Shown one piece after another: positions 17,822 through 27,082 of a stretch of DNA of 64,000 nt. The stretch lies in the NCBI GenBank assembly GCA_030430575.1, contig JAUIKF010000023.1:1-64000 (forward strand), given 5' to 3'. Source of the stretch: Bacteroidia bacterium. Its GTDB lineage: Bacteria; Bacteroidota; Bacteroidia; J057. Both the position numbers and the translations under genes were made by a program. Position 1 is the stretch's first letter. Each line of letters opens with the position of its first letter. The notes under the pieces are model-generated. The model was given only the letters and a program-made list of their open reading frames with translations, was not told the DNA's origin and did no database searches.

Positions 17822-18652
17822 ATGACCTTCTCTACCCATCCTCTCCCCCCATCGCTCTCGCCATTTATCCACTCCATCTTCCACTTCAAGGACTTCGTTC
17901 CAGACCATCATATCGAGCGAGTCGTCCCCACAGGGCATGTGTTTCTCATCTTTGAGCTGGATGGTATGCCACGGCATACCTTTGACAATGCCACCTTGAA
18001 GCCCAATGCGACCTTCACAAAGGCCTGGATTTCAGGTATGCACCGAAAGTATATTTCGATCTCTGCCCACCCCAAGTCTGAGATGTTGGTTGTGCAATTC
18101 CGAGCTACGGGTGCATACCCCTTTTTGCACGTACCCATGCAAACGATAAATGAAGAAATCTTTCCAGCTGAGAAGCTATTGGGAGAGGAGGTATTGGCTT
18201 TGAGAAGTGCATTGATGGATGTCGATATAGTAGAAAAAAAGTTATTAGTTGCTGAGGAATGGCTGCTAAGACGATTTGACGCAAATAAGACGCCGCCAAC
18301 TGATTTATTGACCTTGATTAACCACCTTCAAACGGGTCCTACAGTTGGCTATCAGGAGGCTTTGAATAATTACCCCAATTCCCAAAAGCACCTCATCCAT
18401 CAATTCAAGAAATATGTAGGCCTGACACCAAAGTATTACCAGCGAATTTTGCGCTTCAATGAAATTTTGCAAAAAATTCAGCAAAAAGAAGAAATCGCTT
18501 GGGCACAAGTAGCCTATCAGTGCGGCTTTACGGACCAATCTCACTTTATCAAGGAATTTAAACACTTCTCAGGGTTCAATCCTGAATCCTTTACTCAACA
18601 AGCATTTCATCAGCAAGAACCCAATTTTTTCCCATTAGATCGAGAAGGTTAA
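17822..18652 (+). CDS. AraC-family transcriptional regulator
   Basis: A regulator of about 276 residues. The N-terminal half is a cupin-like sensor of the DUF6597 type (SPFIHSIFHFKD ... VPTGHVFLIFEL). The C-terminal 90 residues hold the AraC helix-turn-helix pair: SQKHLIHQFKKYVGLTPKYYQRILRF, then WAQVAYQCGFTDQSHFIKEFKHFSG. I start at the ATG at 17822 (MTFSTHPLPP), since the in-frame TTG at 17798 lies in a dispersed repeat. The effector is unknown. It is followed in the same direction by two small genes that it may control, which is inference from position only. Confidence 0.85.
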   Translation: MTFSTHPLPPSLSPFIHSIFHFKDFVPDHHIERVVPTGHVFLIFELDGMPRHTFDNATLKPNATFTKAWISGMHRKYISISAHPKSEMLVVQFRATGAYPFLHVPMQTINEEIFPAEKLLGEEVLALRSALMDVDIVEKKLLVAEEWLLRRFDANKTPPTDLLTLINHLQTGPTVGYQEALNNYPNSQKHLIHQFKKYVGLTPKYYQRILRFNEILQKIQQKEEIAWAQVAYQCGFTDQSHFIKEFKHFSGFNPESFTQQAFHQQEPNFFPLDREG

Positions 18653-18708
18653 TTTTTTACTATATCGTGTGTTAATCACATGTTAATATTGTAAAAATTA
18701 ACAATAAG

Positions 18709-19119
18709 ATGAACATGGAAATTGCATTTGGAAACATTAATTGGCTATCAGTGATAGCTGCGGCCTTGTCCGCTTTTTTGATTGGAGGCATCTGGTATGG
18801 CCCATTATTTGGCCGAAGCTGGATGGCCGCATTTGGGAAAACGGAAGAGATGCTGAAGCAGCGAAGCGTGCCCAAAACCTTTGGTATCTCTTTACTTCTG
18901 GCATTGATTGCGGCAGTCAATTTGGAAATGTTTATCGGGGTGGAAGCGGATTTGGCATTTGGGACGATGGCCGGATTCTTTGCAGGTATCGGCTGGGTAG
19001 CTACATTTTTGGGAATTTTGTATGTATTTGAAATGCAGTCTTTGAAAGCCTATCTCATCAATGCGGGCTATTGTGTAGTAGCCTTAACAGTGATGGGAAT
19101 GATTTTGGGCGCATGGTAA
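18709..19119 (+). CDS. DUF1761 small membrane protein
   Basis: A 136-residue protein with four predicted membrane helices. The N-terminal motif NWLSVIAAALSAFLIGGIWYGPLFGRSW is the hallmark of DUF1761 (helix followed by WYGPLFG). Its function is unknown. It lies 57 bases after the AraC regulator and 28 bases before the DUF4287 gene, on the same strand. An alternative start, the ATG at 18715, would change little. Confidence 0.8.
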   Translation: MNMEIAFGNINWLSVIAAALSAFLIGGIWYGPLFGRSWMAAFGKTEEMLKQRSVPKTFGISLLLALIAAVNLEMFIGVEADLAFGTMAGFFAGIGWVATFLGILYVFEMQSLKAYLINAGYCVVALTVMGMILGAW

Positions 19120-19147
19120 AATGAAATAATTGAATTGACATAAAAAC

Positions 19148-19678
19148 ATGGAAAAAGGACTATTAGAAAAAACGGGAAAACCCCTTTCGCATTGGATTGA
19201 GGTCGTTAAGCAATCCAAGCTAGACAAGCATACTGCGATTTTGAATTTCTTGAAATCCGAGCATGGATTCACCCATGGCTTCGCCAATTTTGTTTCGATG
19301 AAAGCCCGCAAGGCCGACGCAGGCTCCATGGATGACGCTGATCTCCTCTCCGATCAATACAAGGGCAAGGAACACCTTAAGCCCATCTATGAGAAACTCA
19401 TAGCAGAGATCAGCACCTTTGGCACAGATATTACCAAGACACCCAAGAAGGCGAGCGTCAGCATGATCCGCAAGCGTCAATTTGCCCTGATCAAGCCCGC
19501 TACCAAAACGCGAATCGACTTGGGCCTGAAGCTGAAAGGCGTTCCTACGACTGATCGGCTGGAGAATTCAGGCCCTTTTGGGGCGATGTGCACCCATCGT
19601 GTCAGACTGACGACGGTAGAGGAAGTGGACGCGGAGCTGATTGGTTGGATTAGGGAGGCGTATGAGAAGGCGGGGTGA
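19148..19678 (+). CDS. DUF4287/DUF5655 protein
   Basis: A 176-residue protein. The N-terminal half (LLEKTGKPLSHWIEVVKQS ... FLKSEHGFTHGFANFVSMKA) matches DUF4287. The C-terminal half (KKASVSMIRKRQFALIKP, RIDLGLKLKG) matches DUF5655, which is often fused to it. The role is unknown. No signal peptide is visible, so it is probably cytoplasmic. It is probably co-transcribed with the DUF1761 gene. Confidence 0.8.
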   Translation: MEKGLLEKTGKPLSHWIEVVKQSKLDKHTAILNFLKSEHGFTHGFANFVSMKARKADAGSMDDADLLSDQYKGKEHLKPIYEKLIAEISTFGTDITKTPKKASVSMIRKRQFALIKPATKTRIDLGLKLKGVPTTDRLENSGPFGAMCTHRVRLTTVEEVDAELIGWIREAYEKAG

Positions 19679-19753
19679 GTGAAGCTAGGAAAGACCTAGG
19701 AGGATTCACCCAAAATCGCCTATTAATCCTCCGAGGTCTTCTAATTTTACTAA

Positions 19754-20149
19754 TTAATCACACCACACAACCGAAGCCATCTTCCATTCCTCATTCACTT
19801 TAATAAACTGAATCGTTTTCATCCCTGTCGCTTCAAAATACTGACCATTCAGTACCCCAGACTTCTCATAGCGACAAAACCGCTGGGCGATTTTTTTGAA
19901 GATTTCGGTTGTATGCGAGGTTTCCCTTTCACGAAAATCTGTCAACGTACCATCGGTAAGCATTTCTTCTCTTGGTTTGATAAAACTGTCAAGATCGTAG
20001 ATGGCAGGTGTTTCAGCTGTATTATTGATGATGATTCCCTGAGGAATAAAGAGATTTTTGATGTCTTGAACATTGGGAGGTTTCCCTCCTGTGTTGGTGA
20101 ATACTTCGAAGAAGCGTTCGGTAAGGGTGTCGATTGCTTGTTGGTCCAT
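19754..20149 (-). CDS. NTF2/SnoaL-like protein
   Basis: A 131-residue single-domain protein with the helix-then-sheet pattern of the NTF2-like (SnoaL/DUF4440) fold. It has an N-terminal helix TLTERFFEVFTN, a central GIIINNT strand and a C-terminal IQFIKVNEEWKMASVVWCD strand pair. Such proteins are binding or enzyme scaffolds and the substrate is unknown. It is convergent with the DUF4287 gene and divergent from the GH9 gene. Confidence 0.7.
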   Translation of the reverse strand: MDQQAIDTLTERFFEVFTNTGGKPPNVQDIKNLFIPQGIIINNTAETPAIYDLDSFIKPREEMLTDGTLTDFRERETSHTTEIFKKIAQRFCRYEKSGVLNGQYFEATGMKTIQFIKVNEEWKMASVVWCD

Positions 20150-20195
20150 GTTAGGCTTTTTTTTAGGTTGAAGTAATTATTTCAAGGTAGAGAAT

Positions 20196-20203
20196 TACTT
20201 TTG
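20196..20203 (+). promoter_or_regulatory. -7 box of the GH9 gene promoter
   Basis: TACTTTTG fits TAnnTTTG and lies 37 bases before the ATG at 20240. The only upstream TTG (20168-20170) is about 25 bases away, slightly beyond the usual spacing. Confidence 0.45.
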
Positions 20204-20239
20204 ATCTATCAGAATCCTTATTGCTAACAACACATCAAC

Positions 20240-22417
20240 ATGAAACGCCAGACGCTTTTTTGTCTTCTCCTTTTACCTCCATTTTCCTTCCTTTTGGCTG
20301 CGCCTACTACCATCAGCCACCACCTCAAGATAGATCAACTAGGCTACTTGCCCACTGCGACCAAAATCTGTGTGATTTCTGATCCGCAAACGGGATACAA
20401 TGCTGCGGCCAGCTTCACGCCGAGTTCCACTTACCAAGTCCGTCGTTGGGACAACGATCAGGTGGTTTTTAGCGGTAGCCCTACAGCCTGGAATAGTGGT
20501 GCAACCCATACACAATCAGGCGATAAGGTTTGGTGGTATGACTTCAGCGCACTCACGACTGCAGGTAGCTATTATGTCTATGATGTGACACAGGGAGTGG
20601 GCTCTTATCAGTTTTTTATCGGAGAAAATGTCTATCAAGAGGTGCTCAAGCAGGCTGTCAGGGTCCTGTACTATCAGCGGTCTGGGTATGCTAAATTGCC
20701 CATCCATGCAGGCGCATGGAGTGATGGCGCCAGTCACTTAGGGACAGGACAAGACCTTGCTAATCGACTCGTCACAAGTCCCAATGATGCCAGTACAGAA
20801 AAGGACCTCTCAGGCGGCTGGTACGACGCAGGAGATTATAATAAATACGTCAATTTTACCTTCACGACCCTCCATGATTTGCTATTTGCCTATCAGGAGA
20901 ATCCCATGGTATGGGGTGATGACTACATCATCCCCGAATCCAATAATGGCATGCCAGATCTTTTGGATGAAGTGAAATGGGAGCTTGATTGGCTACTCAA
21001 AATGCAGCTGGCCGATGGCTCTTGCTTGATGAAAGTAGCGGTGACCGCCTTTCAGTCCGCGAGTCCACCTAGCGCGGACGCCTCGCCTCGCTACTATGGC
21101 GCTGCCCAAAGCTCCGCTACGCGGACCATCGCCAGTATCTTCGCCCATGCCTCGCTGGTCTACCGTTCGGTGGGCGTAGCTGCCTGGACGACGTATGCGG
21201 ATACCCTCTTGGCGAGGGCGCAACGCGCCTGGAATTGGGTCGCAGCCAATCCTGGCTACTCTACCTATGGCAACACGGGATTCTCCAGTGCCAATCCCGA
21301 AATCAGCACCTATGAGCAGGATGCTCGCTTGGCGTGCGCAGCCGCATTTCTATATGCGGCCACAGGGAATACCAGTTATAAAACCCATTTCGAAAACTAC
21401 TACCTTTCCTTCCACTCCATGGACTGGTGGTATTGGTACCCATTTGAATCCACTTTTCAGGATGTATTGCTGTATTACGCTTCCCTTAGCGGTGCCGATC
21501 CTACCGTCACCAGCAATATCCATGTACGCTGTATCACCTCGATGACAGGCAATAATCCTGAATTTTTGACGGCTTTTAACAACCAAATGGACGCCTACCG
21601 TGCCTACCTCAAAGACGCCGACTACGTCTGGGGCAGCAACCGGACCAAATGCCATGCAAGCTTACAATACCTCAGCATGAACACCTATGGTTTGGATGCA
21701 GGCAACGCCGCCAAATACCAAGAGGCGGCTGGCGGCTATGTGCATTTTCTTCATGGCGTCAACGCCCTGGGCTTCATGCTACTCTCCAATATGTCTAGCC
21801 TAGGCGGTGACAGCTCCGCCAATGAGATCTACCATGCTTGGTTTGCCGACGGCACCGTCTATGACAATGCCATGACGTCCGCTATCGGCCCGCCGCCTGC
21901 TTACTTGACGGGTGGCATCAATCCCAATTATAGTCCTGATGCTGCGTACATGGGGCCTCCCTTGATTCCCCCCTTATCTCAGCCTGTACAGAAATCCTAT
22001 AAAGATTGGAACACCTCCTGGCCAGAAAACTCTTGGGAGATCACAGAGCCAGGGATTTACTACCAAGCGGCTTATGTCCGCTTATTGTCGCACTTTGCGC
22101 CTGATATTCAGAATCCTTTGGTGATAGGGGATCTCTGGGGACAGGGTTCCGATGAAAAACGAGAGGAGGTCTTCCTTTTACGACATTATGTGGATCCTTC
22201 GAACGTAGTGCTAGAAGTGGAAGGGCCACCTTCTTTCGCTATCGAAGCCGCTTTGCTGGCTTTGGACGGGAGCCTGCTAGTGACACAGACGGGACGGCTG
22301 AATGCTGCTGGCAATGGGACAATGGCGCTGCCATTGGAGAGCGTAGCATCGGGGTATTATGTCCTGCGTGTGCAAGTAGGGGAGGAGGTGGTACACCGAA
22401 AGGTGAGGAGGTTTTGA
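20240..22417 (+). CDS. T9SS-secreted GH9 endoglucanase
   Basis: A 725-residue secreted cellulase-type glycoside hydrolase. The order is: signal peptide (MKRQTLFCLLLLPPFSFLLA), CelD_N Ig-like domain (about 25-125, beginning LKIDQLGYLPTATKICVIS), GH9 catalytic domain (about 130-620) and a T9SS C-terminal sorting domain (VVLEVEGPPSF ... HRKVRRF). GGWYDAGDYNKYVNF carries the catalytic aspartates (about 196-199), and SWEITEPGIYYQAAYVRLL carries the general acid Glu (about 600). It should cleave beta-1,4-glucans outside the cell. No SusC/SusD genes are adjacent. Confidence 0.92.
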   Translation: MKRQTLFCLLLLPPFSFLLAAPTTISHHLKIDQLGYLPTATKICVISDPQTGYNAAASFTPSSTYQVRRWDNDQVVFSGSPTAWNSGATHTQSGDKVWWYDFSALTTAGSYYVYDVTQGVGSYQFFIGENVYQEVLKQAVRVLYYQRSGYAKLPIHAGAWSDGASHLGTGQDLANRLVTSPNDASTEKDLSGGWYDAGDYNKYVNFTFTTLHDLLFAYQENPMVWGDDYIIPESNNGMPDLLDEVKWELDWLLKMQLADGSCLMKVAVTAFQSASPPSADASPRYYGAAQSSATRTIASIFAHASLVYRSVGVAAWTTYADTLLARAQRAWNWVAANPGYSTYGNTGFSSANPEISTYEQDARLACAAAFLYAATGNTSYKTHFENYYLSFHSMDWWYWYPFESTFQDVLLYYASLSGADPTVTSNIHVRCITSMTGNNPEFLTAFNNQMDAYRAYLKDADYVWGSNRTKCHASLQYLSMNTYGLDAGNAAKYQEAAGGYVHFLHGVNALGFMLLSNMSSLGGDSSANEIYHAWFADGTVYDNAMTSAIGPPPAYLTGGINPNYSPDAAYMGPPLIPPLSQPVQKSYKDWNTSWPENSWEITEPGIYYQAAYVRLLSHFAPDIQNPLVIGDLWGQGSDEKREEVFLLRHYVDPSNVVLEVEGPPSFAIEAALLALDGSLLVTQTGRLNAAGNGTMALPLESVASGYYVLRVQVGEEVVHRKVRRF

Positions 22418-22448
22418 GTTTTGGGAAGATCGTTTTTTTACCTTGAAA

Positions 22449-22510
22449 ATTTGCTGCAGATTACATGGATTAATGAAGGAAATCCGTGAGAATCTGTGAA
22501 ATCCGCGACT
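22449..22510. repeat. intergenic ATCCGTGAGAATCTGTG word repeat
   Basis: The spacer after the GH9 gene contains GCAGATTACATGGATTAATG, then TCCGTGAGAATCTGTG and AAATCCGCG. Related words occur at 33212-33265 (CACGGATTAAAGAAG, AAATCTGTGACATC) and 58548-58575 (AAATCCGTTTAATCC, AATCCGCG). This is a dispersed noncoding family. Confidence 0.5.
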
Positions 22511-22549
22511 TCTTATTCTTTCGCCTTTAAAACCCTTGATGACTCAATC

Positions 22550-22897
22550 TTACACTATAAAAAGCTTAAAGTCCTCTTGATAAAGGGTCGCACTATAGCA
22601 GTAGTTTTCATCAAAAACCAGCCCTTCTGTTTGGGCACCTTGAAACTGTGTCCCTTCTACTGCTACCCGGCGGAAGATGGAATTTGTCAAATTTGCATAG
22701 CGAAAGTCAGAGTATTTGACATTGCCATTGAGAAATTGCGCATTTGAGAGGTTGCAATGACTGAAATCAACCAATAAAAAGCATTTCTCGAAGATCGCTC
22801 CGCTTAGGTCTTGACCTTTCAAGCTTCCTTGTAGGTCCAAGTCAGTGAAATGCCTTTGGCCGTTTTGGTAGCGTAGGAGGAGTTCTGGAAGCTTCAT
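22550..22897 (-). CDS. pentapeptide-repeat protein coupled to Fic
   Basis: A 115-residue protein made almost wholly of pentapeptide repeats with central L or F, for example DLSGAIFEKC, DFSHCNLSNAQFLNG and DFRYANLTNSIFR. About a dozen repeats would form a short right-handed quadrilateral helix. Its ATG overlaps the Fic stop codon (ATGA), so translation is probably coupled. Some pentapeptide proteins (Qnr, MfpA) mimic DNA and bind gyrase, and Fic toxins of the FicT type AMPylate gyrase and topoisomerase IV. A link of that kind here is inference. It is shorter than the Qnr proteins. Confidence 0.82.
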   Translation of the reverse strand: MKLPELLLRYQNGQRHFTDLDLQGSLKGQDLSGAIFEKCFLLVDFSHCNLSNAQFLNGNVKYSDFRYANLTNSIFRRVAVEGTQFQGAQTEGLVFDENYCYSATLYQEDFKLFIV

Positions 22898-24303
22898 TTA
22901 GTCTGATTACCCTTTTCTTGGACTTTCTTGAGTTCAGCCTGAATTTGGGAAAGCATGTAAGAGGATACTTTTTGAGATACTTCTACTATTTCATTTGGGG
23001 AAATGATTTGGTGGTAGAGCTTTTTAGCTTTTATGAAATGAGATTCGGTACTCCCTGTTCTGGAAAAGACCTCAGCTTGATAAAAGAATTCTTTGAAGTG
23101 GATATTTAAATGAATGGTTTCCTTATAGTCGGCTAGCCCTAACTTCTCAAAAGCTTGGTAGCCATATGAGATGGAAATCGTAGACAAATCATTTTTCCCG
23201 ATGTGCTCTTTGATATTTGTGATGATATTTGAACGAACTATTCCAGAATATTTCCATTTACCCATCTTTAAATTATCCATTCTGAGATCAATTTCCACCT
23301 TCTTAAAGTATCGATCAAATTTCCCTAAGGTTGATAATGTTGATTGGATAAATGGCTCAAAACTGCTTTGAAACAACGTTTTTTGAACATCGATACTTCT
23401 TTCCGTTTTAACGCTTTGATCCTCATCCAGCCCCTCCAACTGCCGATCCAGCATCGCCAGCATTTTATCCAAATCCCCTTCCTCCTCAATAGATTCTCCA
23501 AGAGCAACTTTTTTCAAAAGCGACAAAGATTTGACCAATTGTTCCCCCACAAACATGACAAACTGATCGATTTCACCTTCATCGGCCAATTCAAGAGCGG
23601 TTATATAGGAGGTTCGCTCATCGGTAGGAATGATGGCAGGCGGAAATCCATTCATCATCAAAATGAAATTCATCAAAATCCTTGAAATCCTTCCATTGCC
23701 ATCATCAAAAGGGTGAATGCGCACAAATCTGTAGTGAAAGATGCAAGCAATCAATAAAGGGTGATCCTTCTTTTCCTCACTTACCTTGCGGTACCAGGCC
23801 ATCAATTCCTCCATTTTGGCAGGTGTCTCTTCGGGAGAGGCAAAGTAAAATGTTTCTCCCGTTTTTGTTAAGACATGGTTGGGAAGCCGTTTGTATTGCC
23901 CCACCAAAATTTTCTTTCTGCTCGGTTTTCCATCAAGGGTTCGCCCCTCACTATAAGTATCTGGGGGCATGATGATTGAATGCAGTTCGCGGATAAAGGT
24001 TTCCGTTAATCTTTCCTTCTGTTTGACAACATCATAGATATATTCAACTGCCTCATTGTGCCCTTTGATCTCTAAGTGATCTTTAAAGGGCTTTCCCTTT
24101 GCTGTAATTCCATGAAGGAGGAGGGCTTTTGTCTCTCCATACGTCAGGGTATTTCCCTCAATATTGCAGGAGTGATAGTTCCAGTCTAGCCGCAGTTTTT
24201 GGGTTAATCGGGCTGTTTGTTCACTGGTCAAGGGCCTGTAAGTGTCTACCTCTGTCTGCAAGGCATTGATTTGGTCAATTATATGTTTGAGTTCTGTGGC
24301 CAT
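22894..24303 (-). CDS. Fic-domain AMP-transferase with N-terminal inhibitory motif
   Basis: A 469-residue Fic protein. The catalytic loop HPFDDGNGRISRIL (about residue 195) is the intact HPFxxGNGRxxR motif, so AMPylation activity is expected. SCNIEGNTL near residue 45 fits the inhibitory helix (S/T)xxxE(G/N) of class II Fic proteins, which blocks ATP binding until released. The C-terminal 200 residues (from about DKMLAMLDRQL) form a largely helical region that I do not recognise; it may bind the target. The pentapeptide gene follows with an ATGA overlap. A regulator of a cellular enzyme or a toxin is possible. Confidence 0.88.
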   Translation of the reverse strand: MATELKHIIDQINALQTEVDTYRPLTSEQTARLTQKLRLDWNYHSCNIEGNTLTYGETKALLLHGITAKGKPFKDHLEIKGHNEAVEYIYDVVKQKERLTETFIRELHSIIMPPDTYSEGRTLDGKPSRKKILVGQYKRLPNHVLTKTGETFYFASPEETPAKMEELMAWYRKVSEEKKDHPLLIACIFHYRFVRIHPFDDGNGRISRILMNFILMMNGFPPAIIPTDERTSYITALELADEGEIDQFVMFVGEQLVKSLSLLKKVALGESIEEEGDLDKMLAMLDRQLEGLDEDQSVKTERSIDVQKTLFQSSFEPFIQSTLSTLGKFDRYFKKVEIDLRMDNLKMGKWKYSGIVRSNIITNIKEHIGKNDLSTISISYGYQAFEKLGLADYKETIHLNIHFKEFFYQAEVFSRTGSTESHFIKAKKLYHQIISPNEIVEVSQKVSSYMLSQIQAELKKVQEKGNQTK

Positions 24304-24369
24304 TTTGGGGGAAATGAGAATAAAAAGGGACTTTGTAGGGTTTCAGGATAAAGGTAGCGAAAATTGGAT

Positions 24370-25350
24370 TCAACGTTTTTTCCTTTTTCGCTTTTTCCCT
24401 TTTAATGATTCCTCATCTTTTTTTGGGTAAAGGTAGCCATTAAGTTCCTCCTCCCAACCAGGATACAGCCAGTCTAGCTGTTTTCGCATCATGTCGTTGA
24501 TGATATCACAAGCAATAGTCGTTTTCCTAGTAAGGCTATGCGAATAAAATCCAACATAGGTGAGGCTAAATTTTGATGCGTAGGGGTTTATCCAGTCAAT
24601 ATTTTTGAAAGAATACCCTTCATAGCTATAAATACCATCAACTAACATAAGATAGATACCCTTTTCAATCAAATGCTGGGTGATTTGCCGAATCCGTTGA
24701 TGAACGTGGGCCATTTCCGTGGCGTATAGTGGGTCATCTATTGATCCTTCATCCAGTTCAAAAAAGGCCATACAACTTGCTAAATTATCAAAACTGCGTC
24801 TTCCCAGTGATTCTAGGAAAAGAATTCCTTCACTTTTAGGTAAGTCAGGCCAGGATTTATTGAGGAAGTATAACGGGTCATATTCTGTTAAATTAGGACG
24901 GCCTGAAATATGATGTAGCGAAGTGTCTGCTAGTCTCTTGAGAGAAAGAGAGCAACTGTCCAAAGAAAGGATTTTATACCTTTTTAGGATAAAAGGAGGT
25001 TCTTTGGTTTCTTGGTCCCAATGGACCTTGATATAGTATAGGTGCAATTCATCTTGGGAAGTGGGTTCCCATTTGACTGGGCAATATTTTTTGGTGGAAA
25101 AGTGGAAAAGCCTTCCTAAACGCATAAACTGGGCACTTTCTTCTAAAAAGAGCCGCTGTTGCCCTTGGATTAAGGTATTGATCATACAGGCTTCATAATG
25201 AAGATTTTGATCTTGCTCATCATAGGATCTATACCAATGATTTGCCAATAGACTGAAATCAAATCCTTTCTCAGAAACAGGTATTTGGGCATTCAGGGAA
25301 GAAAAGAATGATAAAGAGATTAAGAAGAAATAATGAAAATAAAGCTTCAT
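24370..25350 (-). CDS. secreted protein of unknown function
   Basis: A protein of about 326 residues when started at the ATG at 25350 (MKLYFHYFFLISLSFFSSLNA, a signal peptide). An ATG at 25365 adds five residues before the signal. No known domain is recognised. Aromatic-rich segments (NHWYRSYDEQDQN, WDQETKEPPFILKRYKIL) and a basic tail (GKKRKRKKR) are visible. It lies between the Fic gene and the divergent miaB, and is more AT-rich than miaB. An envelope location is inferred from the signal peptide. Confidence 0.65.
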   Translation of the reverse strand: MKLYFHYFFLISLSFFSSLNAQIPVSEKGFDFSLLANHWYRSYDEQDQNLHYEACMINTLIQGQQRLFLEESAQFMRLGRLFHFSTKKYCPVKWEPTSQDELHLYYIKVHWDQETKEPPFILKRYKILSLDSCSLSLKRLADTSLHHISGRPNLTEYDPLYFLNKSWPDLPKSEGILFLESLGRRSFDNLASCMAFFELDEGSIDDPLYATEMAHVHQRIRQITQHLIEKGIYLMLVDGIYSYEGYSFKNIDWINPYASKFSLTYVGFYSHSLTRKTTIACDIINDMMRKQLDWLYPGWEEELNGYLYPKKDEESLKGKKRKRKKR

Positions 25351-25426
25351 GGACCTTTTTGGCACAAGTTAACCTTTGATAAAGTACATTTGTGTACCAA
25401 ATAAAATCCTAATTTCCCCCAAATCC

Positions 25427-25457
25427 TTTAGCATCCCCCAAACTCTCCGTATCTTTG
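25427..25457 (+). promoter_or_regulatory. miaB promoter
   Basis: TATCTTTG at 25450-25457 is a full match to TAnnTTTG, and TTTA at 25427-25430 lies 19 bases upstream. The in-frame TTG at 25455 falls inside this -7 box, which places the translation start at the ATG at 25485. Confidence 0.65.
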
Positions 25458-25484
25458 CGGTTTCAAATTCAGATCAGAAGAATT

Positions 25485-26978
25485 ATGCGGGACAAGATCA
25501 CCAAAAAGACATTTAACCCAGCGGTGCTGGAACGGACGATAGACGAAGCCAAGCAAGGCGTGGCTTATGATGGTCAGAAAGTCGAAGGCCAGAAGCTGGC
25601 CTATATCGAGACCTACGGCTGCCAGATGAACTTTTCGGATACCGAAATCGTGGCGTCTGTGCTCACAGAGATGAACTACGGCTTCACCACTGACGAGAAC
25701 GCCGCTGACCTGGTATTCATCAATACCTGCTCGATTCGCGAAAACGCTGAATCCAAAGTGTGGAATCGCCTGCGTCAGCTCAAAGGTCGCAAGCGTCGCA
25801 ATCCTTCTCTACTGGTCGGGGTCTTGGGCTGTATGGCTGAGCGCCTGCGCGACAAGCTCATTGAGAAAGAGCAACTTGTCGACATGGTCGTAGGGCCTGA
25901 TGCGTATCGTACGATTCCTGCGTTGATCGCAGAGGCTGAGACAGGCCAAAAGGCCGTAAACGTCTTGCTCTCTCGCGAAGAGACCTATGCAGAGATCGCC
26001 CCTGTGCGCCTCAATACCAATGGCGTATGCGCCTTTGTGACCATCATGCGTGGATGTGACAATATGTGCAGCTTCTGCGTGGTGCCCTTTACGCGTGGGC
26101 GCGAGCGAAGCCGTGATCCGCATTCTATCGTCAGAGAAGTGGAAGAACTGGTGGCACAGGGCTATAAGGAGGTCACGCTATTGGGCCAAAATGTAGATTC
26201 GTACAAATGGTCATCTGACAGCTCTCTCAAGGGTAAAGCGCAGATCGAAAAAGCAGAGCGCAAAGGGGAAGAAGTGGAAACGGTCAATTTTGCTGAATTG
26301 CTGGATCGGGTGGCGAAGGTGAGCCCAGAGCTGCGTGTGCGTTTCTCTACCTCACACCCCAAAGACATCACCGATGACGTCATTCATACAATGGCGCGTC
26401 ATGAAAATATTTGCAATTACATTCACCTTCCTTGTCAGGCAGGCAACAGTCGCATATTGGAACTGATGAACCGTGGCTATACCCGCGAATGGTATATGGA
26501 CAAGGTGAACCGCATCCGCGAGATCATCCCTGACTGTGCCATCTCTACAGATGTCATCACAGGCTTCTCGTCAGAGACGGACGAAGAATTCGAAGACACT
26601 TATACTTTGTCGGAGTGGGCGCGATTTGAATCTGCGTTTATGTTCACTTACAGTGAGCGTCCCAATACGGCTGCAGCTAAGCGTATGCCTGATGATGTAC
26701 CAGAAGATGTGAAAAAAGCGCGCCTGCAGCGCATCATCGAATTGCAAAATCGCATCTCTCATGAGAAGAATCTGGCTGATATCGGTAAGACGTTCAAAGT
26801 CCTTATCGAGGGCAATTCCAAGCGTTCCAATGACGACTGGTGTGGAAGGACGGATCAGAATAAAATGACGATTTTCCCTAAGACTGGCAATCATAAGCCA
26901 GGGGATTATGTGATGGTGAAAATTGAGTCAGCTTCGAGCGCTACGCTGAAGGGCGTGGAGGTATCATTGATGAAATGA
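25485..26978 (+). CDS. miaB: tRNA-2-methylthio-N6-dimethylallyladenosine synthase
   Basis: A radical-SAM methylthiotransferase of about 497 residues that makes ms2i6A at position 37 of tRNAs reading UNN codons. The N-terminal MTTase domain has the cluster cysteines in [20 protein letters not shown] and VLGCMAERL. The radical-SAM motif is [15 protein letters not shown] (about 190-200), and a C-terminal TRAM domain begins near [11 protein letters not shown] use the ATG at 25485 because the frame upstream runs through the promoter. The stop codon is the first base triplet of a TGATAGAA tandem repeat. Confidence 0.93.
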   Translation: MRDKITKKTFNPAVLERTIDEAKQGVAYDGQKVEGQKLAYIETYGCQMNFSDTEIVASVLTEMNYGFTTDENAADLVFINTCSIRENAESKVWNRLRQLKGRKRRNPSLLVGVLGCMAERLRDKLIEKEQLVDMVVGPDAYRTIPALIAEAETGQKAVNVLLSREETYAEIAPVRLNTNGVCAFVTIMRGCDNMCSFCVVPFTRGRERSRDPHSIVREVEELVAQGYKEVTLLGQNVDSYKWSSDSSLKGKAQIEKAERKGEEVETVNFAELLDRVAKVSPELRVRFSTSHPKDITDDVIHTMARHENICNYIHLPCQAGNSRILELMNRGYTREWYMDKVNRIREIIPDCAISTDVITGFSSETDEEFEDTYTLSEWARFESAFMFTYSERPNTAAAKRMPDDVPEDVKKARLQRIIELQNRISHEKNLADIGKTFKVLIEGNSKRSNDDWCGRTDQNKMTIFPKTGNHKPGDYVMVKIESASSATLKGVEVSLMK

Positions 26979-27077
26979 TAGAATGATAGAATGATAGAAT
27001 GATAGAATTGAGGATGAGTGAATGGTAATGTCTTGTTCTAATTCTATCATTCACTCATCCCCTCATGCTATCATTTC
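26976..27077. repeat. TGATAGAA tandem repeat and long inverted repeat
   Basis: Four exact copies of TGATAGAA (26976-27007) begin at the miaB stop codon. The sequence then continues TTGAGGATGAGTGAATG, and after a short loop the complement appears: AATTCTATCATTCACTCATCC and CATGCTATCATTTC. The whole gap between the convergent genes can fold into one hairpin and may act as a bidirectional terminator. Confidence 0.7.
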
Positions 27078-27082
27078 TTCCC

